13,541 bases of DNA from JAAZGD01 sp964383845. GTDB taxonomy: Bacteria; Bacillota; Clostridia; Peptostreptococcales; Anaerovoracaceae. The stretch lies in contig CAYLIF010000030.1 of the NCBI GenBank assembly GCA_964383845.1, positions 1 to 13,541 on the forward strand. The letters run 5' to 3'. The notes beneath the pieces were generated by a model. That model searched no databases. It was not told the DNA's origin and saw only the letters and a program-made list of their open reading frames with translations. The translations under genes were made by a program, and so were the position numbers. Shown one piece after another: positions 6,754-13,541 of this stretch. Numbering within the stretch: position 1 is the first letter of the stretch; every line of letters begins with the position of its first letter.

Positions 6754-6981
6754 ATGAAAACAGGAACAGTATATTTAGAAACCTTAACATGCCCAGCATG
6801 TATGCAAAAAATTGAAGGTGCCATGAAAGGCCTAGATGGTATTGAGCAAGATACAGTGAATGTATCTTTTAATACAAGCAGAGTGAGATTTGATTTCGAT
6901 GAAGACAAGATTTCCATGGAAGAAATAGAAAAAGCTATCACAAGGGTGGGATATGAAGTATTAAGATCCAAGGTAAAATAG
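6754..6981 (+). CDS. HMA-domain metallochaperone (CopZ-like)
   Basis: A 75-aa cytosolic single-domain protein with the ferredoxin-like HMA fold. TLTCPACMQKIEG (about 10-22) carries the CxxC metal site (C13, C16). The usual Met two residues before the first Cys is Leu here. The C-terminal half (EEIEKAITRVGYEV) closes the fold. A GAGGAGG site precedes the ATG. It sits 50 bases after the CPG ATPase, which lacks its own HMA domain, so it likely delivers metal to that pump. Two cysteines favour a thiophilic soft or borderline ion such as Cu(I) or Zn(II), yet the partner pump's motif does not match classical CopA, so no copZ symbol is given. Confidence 0.9.
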   Translation: MKTGTVYLETLTCPACMQKIEGAMKGLDGIEQDTVNVSFNTSRVRFDFDEDKISMEEIEKAITRVGYEVLRSKVK

Positions 6982-7098
6982 TTTGACATAAGTAAAGAAA
7001 AAACCATTAGTCAGGCCAGCTCAATTTGTAGATTTACAATCTGATATATACAATTTATTTCAGACAAAATTTGATAAATTCGAAATGGAGGAAATAAA

Positions 7099-7602
7099 AT
7101 GAAAAAAGTGGGAATTTTAATAGAAAATCTGTTTGATGATCAAGAGTTGATATATCCTTTACATAGACTGAAAGAAGATTATGAGGTTCATTTGATAGGA
7201 ACAGAAAAGGGAATGGATTATGAGGGGAAAGCGGGTGTAGTAGTTAAGAGCACCCATGCTTCTAAGGATGTAGCTGTTGATGACTATGCAGCATTATTTA
7301 TCCCTGGTGGGTATTCACCAGACTATATGAGGAGATGTGAGGCCACAATCGAACTGGTTAAAGATTTTAATGATAGGAAGAAACCCATGGCAGCCATATG
7401 CCATGGGCCTTGGATGTTGGCGTCATGTTGCGATATAAAAGGTAAAGATATAACTTCTTACTTTTCAATTAAGGATGATCTTATCAATGCTGGAGCAAAT
7501 TGGATTGACAAAGAGTTGGTTGTTTCAGGTAACTTAATGACTTCTAGAAACCCAGGAGATTTGCCAGTGCTAATCAAAGAGTTTGTAAGAACAATAAAGT
7601 AG
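7099..7602 (+). CDS. DJ-1/PfpI family protein
   Basis: A soluble 167-aa protein of the DJ-1/PfpI superfamily, members of which include proteases, glyoxalase or deglycase-type enzymes and redox-sensing chaperones. The nucleophile elbow AICHGPW places Cys101 next to His102. The N-terminal ILIENLFDDQELIYP segment aligns with the FEDVELIYP of PfpI; the usual catalytic glutamate position appears as Asp13. GGYSPDYMR (70-78) forms the conserved glycine loop. Length equals typical PfpI (about 166 aa). A GGAGG site precedes the start. It lies 117 bases behind the HMA protein gene and 115 ahead of rubrerythrin, so it belongs to the stress cluster but may have its own promoter. Precise activity is not predictable. 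Confidence 0.9.
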   Translation: MKKVGILIENLFDDQELIYPLHRLKEDYEVHLIGTEKGMDYEGKAGVVVKSTHASKDVAVDDYAALFIPGGYSPDYMRRCEATIELVKDFNDRKKPMAAICHGPWMLASCCDIKGKDITSYFSIKDDLINAGANWIDKELVVSGNLMTSRNPGDLPVLIKEFVRTIK

Positions 7603-7665
7603 AAATGAAATCAACACTAAAATTTTAAATCATTATTCTATTACTCATTTGATAGAGCTATAATA

Positions 7666-7674
7666 TGATATAAT
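7666..7674 (+). promoter_or_regulatory. Extended -10 promoter of rubrerythrin
   Basis: TGATATAAT forms an extended -10 element 43 bases before the rubrerythrin start. A second TATAAT overlaps the region at 7659-7664. No good -35 is seen. The 12-base stretch ATGATATAATCA (7665-7676) recurs exactly upstream of the dehydrogenase gene (12534-12545). A PerR-like operator was looked for but the match is poor. Confidence 0.5.
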
Positions 7675-7717
7675 CATACCTGTAGAATTATGTATTTAAA
7701 ATATAAGGAGGAAAATA

Positions 7718-8302
7718 ATGAAATCTTTAAAAGGAACAAGAACCGCAGAAAACTTAATGAAATCATTTGCAGGGGAGAGTCAAGCTAGGATGAGATACAC
7801 TTATTATGCATCTCAGGCAAAAAAAGATGGCTATGTTCAAATTCAAAACATCTTTACGGAAACTGCTGGGAATGAAAAAGAACATGCAAAAAGATTTTTT
7901 AAATTTCTAAGTGAAGGTCTAGAGGGTGAAAAAGTAGAAATAACCGCAGATTTTCCTGTAGCATTAGGTACAACTAAATCAAACTTATTAGCAGCAGCTG
8001 AAGGCGAAAAAGAAGAATGGGCAGAGTTGTATCCTAGCTTTGCAGATATAGCTGATGAGGAAGGTTTTCCTGAAATAGCATATGTTTGGCGGGAAATAGC
8101 AGAAGCTGAAGAACGTCATGAAAGAAGATATAGAAAATTATTGGCTAATATCGAGAACAATAAAGTATTCGAAAAAGATCAAGAAGTAGAATGGAAGTGT
8201 AACAACTGTGGTTATGTACACAAAGGGAAATCCGCACCGGATTTATGTCCAGCTTGTGCACATAAAATTGACCACTTTGAAGTCTTTTGTGAAACCTATT
8301 AA
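7718..8302 (+). CDS. rbr: Rubrerythrin
   Basis: A 194-aa cytosolic non-heme iron peroxidase that reduces hydrogen peroxide to water in anaerobes, with electrons from NADH via rubredoxin-type partners. The N-terminal four-helix bundle carries the di-iron ligands: E20 in AGESQARMRY, E53 and H56 in GNEKEH, glutamates in the GEKEEW segment, and E131/H134 in AEERH. The C-terminal rubredoxin-like Fe(SCys)4 domain has C161xxC164 and C177xxC180. Length and domain order are those of classical rubrerythrin. Start follows a TAAGGAGG site. It has its own extended -10 promoter and a strong terminator at 8381-8420, so it is probably a single-gene transcript in the peroxide and metal cluster. Confidence 0.97.
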   Translation: MKSLKGTRTAENLMKSFAGESQARMRYTYYASQAKKDGYVQIQNIFTETAGNEKEHAKRFFKFLSEGLEGEKVEITADFPVALGTTKSNLLAAAEGEKEEWAELYPSFADIADEEGFPEIAYVWREIAEAEERHERRYRKLLANIENNKVFEKDQEVEWKCNNCGYVHKGKSAPDLCPACAHKIDHFEVFCETY

Positions 8303-8380
8303 TCCAGTAATGTAGGCCTAGTTACTATCCAAAGATCTGCAGCGAATAATTATTGGAAATAAACTATAGGTAAAGAATTG

Positions 8381-8420
8381 AAAAACGCCTAATTAATCTG
8401 TTAGATTTTAGGCGTTTTTT
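8381..8420. terminator. Rho-independent terminator after rubrerythrin
   Basis: AAAAACGCCTAA (8381-8392) pairs with the mirror segment ending 8419, with an inner AATCT/AGATT helix (8395-8399 with 8403-8407), and runs into TTTTTTT. The A-run on the left side would also allow termination from the minus strand. Confidence 0.92.
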
Positions 8421-8481
8421 TGTGTTCTTACAAGAAATATATTGGACAAACCTTTGCGTATCTAAATAAAGCTGTAATATG

Positions 8482-8491
8482 TGGGTATACA
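8482..8491 (+). promoter_or_regulatory. TGGGTATACA motif upstream of the CPH ATPase, shared with the catalase
   Basis: The decamer TGGGTATACA lies 33 bases ahead of the ATPase start and is identical to 10592-10601 ahead of the catalase gene; in both cases AAATA follows within a few bases. It contains the palindrome GTATAC and GGGTAT, loosely like a half-site of CsoR-type copper operators, or TATACA as a -10 box. It may be a common operator or just a promoter element. Confidence 0.35.
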
Positions 8492-8523
8492 CTAAATAGC
8501 TTTAGGAAGAAAGGAGTTTATAT

Positions 8524-10536
8524 ATGGACGCTAACAACCATCAAGAAAAAGATCATATGGAACACAATGACCAATACGACCAACACGGCCACAATGACCA
8601 TCATGAGATGATGATAGTGGACTTTAAGAAGAGGTTCTTTGTGTCTCTAATAGTAACAGTTCCTTTATTAATATTATCACCGATGATTCAGGAGTGGACC
8701 AACACAAGCATTAGCTTCAGAGGAAGCAATTATGTTTTATTTGCGCTAGCTACCTTTATATATTTTTACGGTGGTTGGCCATTCCTAACTGGATTAATTG
8801 ACGAATTAAAAGCAAGAAACCCCGGAATGATGACCTTGATCGCTATGGCTATTTCTGTGGCATACCTATATAGCACTGCTACGGTATTTGGCCTACAGGG
8901 TAATGATTTCTTTTGGGAATTAGCGACTCTTATTGACATTATGCTGCTAGGCCATTGGATTGAAATGAGAGCAGTCCTTGGTGCATCAAATGCATTGGAG
9001 GAGTTGGCTGAGCTTATGCCAAACACCGCACATTTATTAAAAGATGGTGAGGTCATAGATATTGCAATTGCTCAGTTGAATACTGGAGATGTCATTTTAA
9101 TTAAACCTGGGGAGAAAATTCCGGCAGATGGTATCATCTTAAAAGGGAGTAGTTCAATAAATGAATCGATGCTAACCGGGGAGTCAAAACCTGTAGAAAA
9201 AGATAAAGATGACAAGGTAATAGGTGGCTCCATTAACAATGATGGCTCATTGGAAGTTGCAATTCAAGGAACAGGGGAAGATACTTACCTATCAAAAGTT
9301 ATAGACTTAGTAAAATCTGCACAAGAATCTAAATCCAAAACCCAGGGCTTAGCAGACAGAGCAGCATTTTGGCTAACTATAATTGCACTTTCAGCCGGTT
9401 TTATAACTCTTGTTGTGTGGTATTTGATAACAAAAGACTTCACATTTGCCATAGCAAGAATGGCAACTGTAATGGTAATAACTTGTCCCCATGCCTTAGG
9501 GCTAGCAATTCCTTTGGTAGTGGCCGCTTCAACTGCACAATCAGCTAAAAACGGTTTGCTTATAAAGAATCGAACTCAATTCGAAAACTCTAGAAAAATT
9601 GACACAGTAGTCTTTGATAAAACAGGAACACTTACCTATGGGGAGTTTGGCGTGAACTTCGTAGAAATCTTTGACGATAACTACAATGAAGAACAGGTTA
9701 TAGAGCTAGCGGGAACACTTGAAAGTAATTCTGAGCACCCCATAGCCACAGGTATAATGGAAAAACAAAAGGAACTAGGACTTTCATCACTAGATATGAA
9801 GGCTTTCGAAGCCATACAAGGAAAAGGTGTAAAGGGCATAATCAATGGCAAAGATACAATGGTAGTTAGCCCAGGATACCTTAAAGATAGCGATATTCTA
9901 GTTCCCAAAGAACTGCCAGCACACGATGTTTCTACAAATGTATTTTTACTTGTTGATGGCAAACTTACTGCAGCAATAGGGCTTTCAGATAGAATACGTG
10001 AAGAATCGTACGATGCTATAAAGAGACTAAAAGAAGAGGGCATAAAAACTTGGATGCTCACTGGAGACAACGAAAAAACTGCTAAACAGGTTTCAGAAGA
10101 ATTGGGTTTGGATGGATATTTTGCAGAAGTTCTCCCCGACCAAAAACAAGAAAAGATTAAAGAACTGCAAGCTCAAGGCAATTTTGTTGCAATGACTGGG
10201 GATGGTGTAAATGATGCACCGGCTTTAGCCCAGGCCGATGTTGGAATAGCAGTGGGATCAGGGACTGACGTAGCTGCAGAAACTGCAGACATTATACTTG
10301 TTAACTCTAACCCTGAAGATGTAGTTGCCTTAATCGATTTTGGTAAAGCCACTTATAGAAAGATGCGACAAAACCTAATTTGGGCTACAGGATATAATGT
10401 CATTGCTATACCACTTGCAGCAGGTGTTTTATCTGGTGTAGGAATAGTTATATCTCCAGCCCTAGGGGCAATATTAATGTCATTTAGCACTATAATAGTT
10501 GCAATTAATGCAAAGCTTCTTAAACTAAACAAATAA
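8524..10536 (+). CDS. copB: Copper-exporting P1B-3 ATPase (CopB type, CPH motif)
   Basis: A 670-aa membrane pump for copper (or silver) export. The N-terminal 27 residues hold seven histidines and many acidic residues, typical of CopB proteins in place of a Cys-type HMA domain. The metal-site helix has CPHALGLAIP (C321-P322-H323), the hallmark of the P1B-3 group; YN in the next helix (ATGYNV) and MSFSTIIV in the last one agree. TGES, DKTGTLT (D365), SEHP, GDNEKT and GDGVNDAP complete the ATPase core. The start follows an AAAGGAG site 9 bases upstream. It follows the rubrerythrin terminator and shares the TGGGTATACA upstream motif with the downstream catalase, so it likely starts its own transcript. 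No obvious terminator lies between it and the catalase gene. Confidence 0.93.
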   Translation: MDANNHQEKDHMEHNDQYDQHGHNDHHEMMIVDFKKRFFVSLIVTVPLLILSPMIQEWTNTSISFRGSNYVLFALATFIYFYGGWPFLTGLIDELKARNPGMMTLIAMAISVAYLYSTATVFGLQGNDFFWELATLIDIMLLGHWIEMRAVLGASNALEELAELMPNTAHLLKDGEVIDIAIAQLNTGDVILIKPGEKIPADGIILKGSSSINESMLTGESKPVEKDKDDKVIGGSINNDGSLEVAIQGTGEDTYLSKVIDLVKSAQESKSKTQGLADRAAFWLTIIALSAGFITLVVWYLITKDFTFAIARMATVMVITCPHALGLAIPLVVAASTAQSAKNGLLIKNRTQFENSRKIDTVVFDKTGTLTYGEFGVNFVEIFDDNYNEEQVIELAGTLESNSEHPIATGIMEKQKELGLSSLDMKAFEAIQGKGVKGIINGKDTMVVSPGYLKDSDILVPKELPAHDVSTNVFLLVDGKLTAAIGLSDRIREESYDAIKRLKEEGIKTWMLTGDNEKTAKQVSEELGLDGYFAEVLPDQKQEKIKELQAQGNFVAMTGDGVNDAPALAQADVGIAVGSGTDVAAETADIILVNSNPEDVVALIDFGKATYRKMRQNLIWATGYNVIAIPLAAGVLSGVGIVISPALGAILMSFSTIIVAINAKLLKLNK

Positions 10537-10591
10537 ATTCTGATTGTTGAATTCCCGATCAAGCTTGTTGGGTAGTTTATAAAGGTGAATT

Positions 10592-10601
10592 TGGGTATAC
10601 A
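10592..10601 (+). promoter_or_regulatory. TGGGTATACA motif upstream of the catalase gene
   Basis: An identical copy of the decamer at 8482-8491. It lies 72 bases before the catalase start, leaving room for a transcribed leader that contains the hairpin at 10626-10645. It may serve as the -10 region (TATACA) or as an operator shared with the copper pump. Confidence 0.35.
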
Positions 10602-10625
10602 TAAAATATGTGCTTTATTATAACC

Positions 10626-10645
10626 CTGAAAGCAAAAGCTTTCAG
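10626..10645 (+). repeat. Perfect 8-bp hairpin in the catalase leader
   Basis: CTGAAAGC, loop AAAA, GCTTTCAG form an exact stem-loop ending 27 bases before the catalase start codon and before its GGAGG site. No T-run follows, so it is not a terminator. It could stabilise the mRNA 5' end or bind a protein. Confidence 0.6.
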
Positions 10646-10672
10646 AGAGACGATAGTAAATGGAGGTAAAAA

Positions 10673-12370
10673 ATGGACAAGGGAAAAGATCAAACGAAGA
10701 ATCCAATGGAAAAAAACGGACTGGGAGCAGGGGTATCTAGCAGAAATCAAAATAAAGGTACTACTCCTGGTATAAAGACGGCAGCAGGAGCACCTGTAAC
10801 AGACAACCAGGACACTATGACTGCAGGGAAAAGAGGTCCAGTTTCACTACAAGACACTTGGTTTTTAGAAAAGATGGCCCATTTTGACCGTGAGGTTATC
10901 CCTGAACGTAGAATGCACGCCAAAGGTTCAGGGGCATTTGGTACATTTACGGTAACTCACGATATTACCAAATACACGAAGGCCAACATATTTTCTGAAA
11001 TTGGTAAAAAGACCCCAATGGTTGCCCGATTTTCTACCGTTGCAGGAGAAAGAGGGGCCGCAGACGCAGAAAGGGACATCCGAGGATTTGCGTTGAAATT
11101 CTACACTGAAGAAGGAAATTGGGACTTAGTAGGTAATAATACTCCTGTATTTTTCTTTAGAGATCCTATGAAATTTATTGATTTAAACCACGCGATTAAA
11201 AGAGATCCTAGAACTAATATGAGAAGCCCAAATACCAACTGGGACTTTTGGAGTTCTTTACCTGAAGCATTACTGCAACTTACAATTATTATGGGAGATA
11301 GAGGGATTCCCTCATCCTATAGATTTATGCACGGATTTAGCTCCCATGCATATAGCTTCATTAACAGTGAAAATAAAAGAACATGGGTAAAATTTCACTT
11401 TAGATCTCAACAGGGGATAAAGAACTTGACAGACCAAGAAGCAGAGCAAGTAGTAGGAATGGATAGAGAATCTCACCAAAGAGACCTTTACCAAGCAATT
11501 GAGCAGGAGATGTACCCAAAATGGAAAATGTATGTACAAGTTATGAGTGAAGAGCAAGCGGATGCCATGGAGAATAATCCTTTTGACCTAACAAAGATGT
11601 GGCTTAAAAAAGATTTTCCATTAATGCCAGTAGGAGAGTTTGAATTAAATAGGAATCCAGAAAATTATTTTGCGGAAATAGAACAAGCTGCTTTTAATCC
11701 TGCTAATGCCGTCCCTGGAATAAGCTTTTCGCCTGACCGAATGTTGCAAGGTCGTCTATTTTCTTATGGAGACGCACAAAGATATCGCCTAGGAGTAAAT
11801 CACCATCAAATACCTGTGAATATGCCAAAAGGTGTTGAAAATCCACATAGTTTTCATCGGGATGGGCAAATGCGTGTAGATGGTAACTTGGGTAGCGAAC
11901 TCCACTATGAACCAAACAGTTATGGAAATTGGGAGGATAGTCCTGAAGATAATCTTCCCAAAGAAAAAGGTGGAGATGTGGATAGATATGATTTCAGAGA
12001 AGACGACAACGATTATTTCACACAGCCAGGCCTTTTATTTAGGGCTATGACACCTGATCAGCAACAAGTTTTATTTGATAATACTGCCAGAAATATGGGT
12101 GACTCTACACTTCAAATTAAGCATAGGCATATTTACCATTGTTATCAGGCAGACCCTAAATATGGCGAGGGGGTAGCCAAATCTATGAATATCTCAATAG
12201 ATGATGTGGATTTAAACTTACCAAAAAGAGACTCTCACGAGAACCAGAAAAAAGCTAACAATATGCACCCAGAATTAAATACACCTACTGATCCAGTAAA
12301 CCCAGGAAGAGAGATAGACACCAATACCAATGATTATATAGAGCCTGAAAATGACCCATGGCTACTATAA
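10673..12370 (+). CDS. Heme catalase (monofunctional, KatA/KatE superfamily)
   Basis: A 565-aa cytosolic enzyme that splits hydrogen peroxide to water and oxygen. The distal His is in RRMHAKGSGAFG (H82), the distal Asn in VGNNTPVFFFRD (N155/N156), and the proximal heme-ligand Tyr in RLFSYGDAQRYRLG (Y365). It is longer than common small-subunit catalases (about 480-500 aa): the N terminus adds about 35-40 Lys/Asn/Gly-rich residues, and the C terminus ends in a Pro/Asn/Asp-rich tail (TPTDPVNPGREIDTN). It lacks the C-terminal flavodoxin-like domain of large catalases. The start at 10673 follows a GGAGG site. A terminator lies at 12426-12467. It is placed behind the copper pump and near rubrerythrin, giving the cell two independent peroxide-removing systems. 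Confidence 0.95.
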   Translation: MDKGKDQTKNPMEKNGLGAGVSSRNQNKGTTPGIKTAAGAPVTDNQDTMTAGKRGPVSLQDTWFLEKMAHFDREVIPERRMHAKGSGAFGTFTVTHDITKYTKANIFSEIGKKTPMVARFSTVAGERGAADAERDIRGFALKFYTEEGNWDLVGNNTPVFFFRDPMKFIDLNHAIKRDPRTNMRSPNTNWDFWSSLPEALLQLTIIMGDRGIPSSYRFMHGFSSHAYSFINSENKRTWVKFHFRSQQGIKNLTDQEAEQVVGMDRESHQRDLYQAIEQEMYPKWKMYVQVMSEEQADAMENNPFDLTKMWLKKDFPLMPVGEFELNRNPENYFAEIEQAAFNPANAVPGISFSPDRMLQGRLFSYGDAQRYRLGVNHHQIPVNMPKGVENPHSFHRDGQMRVDGNLGSELHYEPNSYGNWEDSPEDNLPKEKGGDVDRYDFREDDNDYFTQPGLLFRAMTPDQQQVLFDNTARNMGDSTLQIKHRHIYHCYQADPKYGEGVAKSMNISIDDVDLNLPKRDSHENQKKANNMHPELNTPTDPVNPGREIDTNTNDYIEPENDPWLL

Positions 12371-12425
12371 AAATGAATATCTAAAAACATAATAAGTAAA
12401 ATCTACAGAAAATCAGTAAAAAAAC

Positions 12426-12467
12426 AATACGGGATCCGGTTTTATATCATTTGGATTCCGTATTTTT
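12426..12467. terminator. Rho-independent terminator after catalase
   Basis: AATACGGGATCC (12426-12437) pairs with GGATTCCGTATT (12453-12464) over 12 bp with one G-U pair; the plus strand ends in TATTTTT, and an A-run on the left would serve the opposite strand. Confidence 0.88.
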
Positions 12468-12534
12468 AGTGTTTATATTTAACAGTTTTCGCTTACAACC
12501 ACACCATTTTAGACTATCTTAATTCAAGATTAAA

Positions 12535-12577
12535 TGATATAATCAAGTTGTTTGTTGGTTAATTATTTATCAAACAA
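12535..12577 (+). promoter_or_regulatory. Extended -10 promoter with adjacent inverted-repeat operator candidate
   Basis: TGATATAAT (12535-12543) is an extended -10 box. Starting 5 bases later, TTGTTTG (12548-12554) and CAAACAA (12571-12577) are exact inverted arms around a 16-base spacer centred on TAATTA. This places a dyad across the expected transcription start of the dehydrogenase gene, where a repressor could act. A second promoter candidate at 12643-12651 lies nearer the gene and would bypass it. Confidence 0.4.
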
Positions 12578-12674
12578 AAGGCTGCTAATATAGTCACTGT
12601 TTTGTGGTTGTTGTTAGAACAAATATTTGACGGAACACATAATGGTATAGTTTATTAAAACAAGGAGGAAGAAT

Positions 12675-13496
12675 ATGAAAAATGTACATATTATAACCGG
12701 TGGAAGTAGTGGAATAGGGCTAGAATGTGCAAAGCGGTTTAAAGATGGAATCGTCTTAATAACTGCAAGAAATGAAGAACGTCTAAAAAATGCGGAGGCC
12801 GAATTAATAAAAGAAGGAATTGATGTTCGATATAGATCTAGTGATGCGTCAAAAAGAGAAAGTTTAAAAGAACTATTTGACTACGCAAAATCCCTGGGAA
12901 AAATAAAAACCATAGTAAACTCAGCAGGTGTTAGTGGCGGATCAGCAGATGCAAAATTAACTCTTGAGATTGATTTACTTGGAGTGGAAAATATAATACA
13001 AGAAACATTAAATATAATTGAAGATAAGACTGTATTAGTACTTATCTCTTCTATGATGGGCCATGTTGTACCACCAAATCCCAAATACGATGACTTTTTG
13101 TTAAACCCATCAAAGGATGGAGCTATAGACGCTTTGGTACAAGTTTCTCAAAACCAAGCAGATATTGCATATAACTTCTCAAAGAGAGGTACCCATATGC
13201 TAGTTAAGAAATATGCTATGGAATTCGGCGAAAAAGGAGCAAGAATTGTTTCTGTTTCTCCTGGCATAATAATGACTCCAATGGGCGAGCAAGCTGCTTT
13301 AGATCATCCAGAAAGAATGAATTATATGAAGACCATGACTCCAATGAGTAGGAATGGACATCCAGACGATATAGCCAATGCCGTTGAATTTTTAGCTGAT
13401 GATAAAGCGTCATTTATTACTGGTACCGACCTTCTCGTTGATGGTGGTCTAGTTATAAGCCTTCCTGAAATTGCCAGAAAATTCGCTGAAAAGTAA
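12675..13496 (+). CDS. Short-chain dehydrogenase/reductase (SDR) with enlarged pre-Tyr insertion
   Basis: A 273-aa soluble NAD(P)-dependent oxidoreductase with a Rossmann fold. The cofactor motif is TGGSSGIG (8-15), the structural motif is NSAG (82-85), the catalytic Ser lies in ISSMMG (S125/S126) and the catalytic pair is Y166xxxK170. The C-terminal part holds VSPGIIMTPM and the ITGTDLLVDGG segment typical of classical SDRs. The Ser-Tyr distance is about 40 residues, against about 13 in most classical SDRs; an insertion here (VVPPNPKYDD and following) recalls the 3-alpha-hydroxysteroid dehydrogenase/carbonyl reductase group. Start follows AAGGAGGAAG. It is probably its own transcript. The substrate is unknown: carbonyl or steroid-type compounds are possible. 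Confidence 0.9.
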   Translation: MKNVHIITGGSSGIGLECAKRFKDGIVLITARNEERLKNAEAELIKEGIDVRYRSSDASKRESLKELFDYAKSLGKIKTIVNSAGVSGGSADAKLTLEIDLLGVENIIQETLNIIEDKTVLVLISSMMGHVVPPNPKYDDFLLNPSKDGAIDALVQVSQNQADIAYNFSKRGTHMLVKKYAMEFGEKGARIVSVSPGIIMTPMGEQAALDHPERMNYMKTMTPMSRNGHPDDIANAVEFLADDKASFITGTDLLVDGGLVISLPEIARKFAEK

Positions 13497-13541
13497 AAAA
13501 AATCAAAAAACTTTTAATAGTAAAAACCCTAAGACTCCAAG

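Larger units (their letters stand above)
12371..12674. other. Intergenic region between catalase and dehydrogenase
   Basis: These 304 bases carry no protein gene. They hold the catalase terminator (12426-12467), an extended -10 (12535-12543), an overlapping inverted repeat (12548-12577), a second extended -10 candidate TGGTATAGT (12643-12651), and the dehydrogenase ribosome binding site AAGGAGG just before 12675. Short matching segments ACAACCACA near 12495 and TGTGGTTGT near 12604 form a distant inverted pair of unclear meaning. Confidence 0.75.

Noticed and set aside
7659..7676. PerR-type operator at the rubrerythrin promoter
   Set aside because: The local TATAATATGATATAAT is closer to a direct repeat of -10 boxes than to the PerR inverted repeat; the right half does not match.
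8420..8611. 63-codon plus-strand open frame at the start of the copper pump
   Set aside because: It overlaps the pump's start in another frame, ends in a low-complexity Thr/Asn/Met run that is the shadow of the His-rich region, and has no ribosome binding site.
10552..10577. Possible terminator after the copper pump (CCCGAT...GTTGGG)
   Set aside because: The stem is about 6 bp with two G-U pairs and there is no T-run after it, so it is too weak to call.
1..13541. Mobile element, phage or CRISPR content
   Set aside because: No transposase, integrase, direct repeat array, or tRNA-flanked attachment site is visible; the hairpin at 1582-1618 is the only possible mobile-element trace and has no partner end in the window.

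Overview
The window is AT-rich DNA with strong AAGGAGG-type ribosome binding sites, short intergenic gaps, hairpin-plus-T-run terminators and anaerobe-type proteins (rubrerythrin, a Mop-type molybdopterin-binding protein, a YbiT-like ABC-F ATPase). This points to a Firmicute, most likely a member of the Clostridia. It looks chromosomal. I see no transposase, integrase, tRNA, rRNA or CRISPR array.

Layout. Positions 1-1520 (minus) hold an ABC-F ATPase that runs off the left edge. The 389-base gap after it (1521-1909) holds that gene's promoter, a perfect 17-bp palindromic hairpin, and a structured leader with mutually exclusive terminator and antiterminator pairings. The leader lies ahead of an APC-superfamily amino-acid permease (1913-3397). 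A zinc-finger SAM-dependent methyltransferase (3401-4042) follows 3 bases behind the permease. A bidirectional terminator (4070-4096) separates it from a convergent molybdopterin-binding protein gene (4106-4312, minus).

Positions 4521-6981 look like one operon: a 97-aa protein resembling a shortened RIC/YtfE di-iron repair protein, a P1B-type metal ATPase with an unusual CPG transmembrane motif and a HEGS motif in the last helix, and a free-standing HMA metallochaperone. A DJ-1/PfpI protein (7099-7602), rubrerythrin (7718-8302, own promoter, terminator at 8381-8420), a CPH-type copper ATPase of the CopB class (8524-10536), a heme catalase (10673-12370, terminator at 12426-12467) and a short-chain dehydrogenase (12675-13496) follow, all on the plus strand.

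Taken together, 4.5-12.4 kb reads as a metal and oxidative-stress defence region. Two different P1B ATPases plus a metallochaperone would limit free redox-active or thiophilic metal. Rubrerythrin and catalase would remove peroxide. The RIC-like and PfpI proteins would fit repair or protein quality control. The most unusual items are the CPG/HEGS ATPase with its RIC-like and HMA partners, the permease leader, and the ABC-F protein whose substitutions all fall in one of its two ATP sites.
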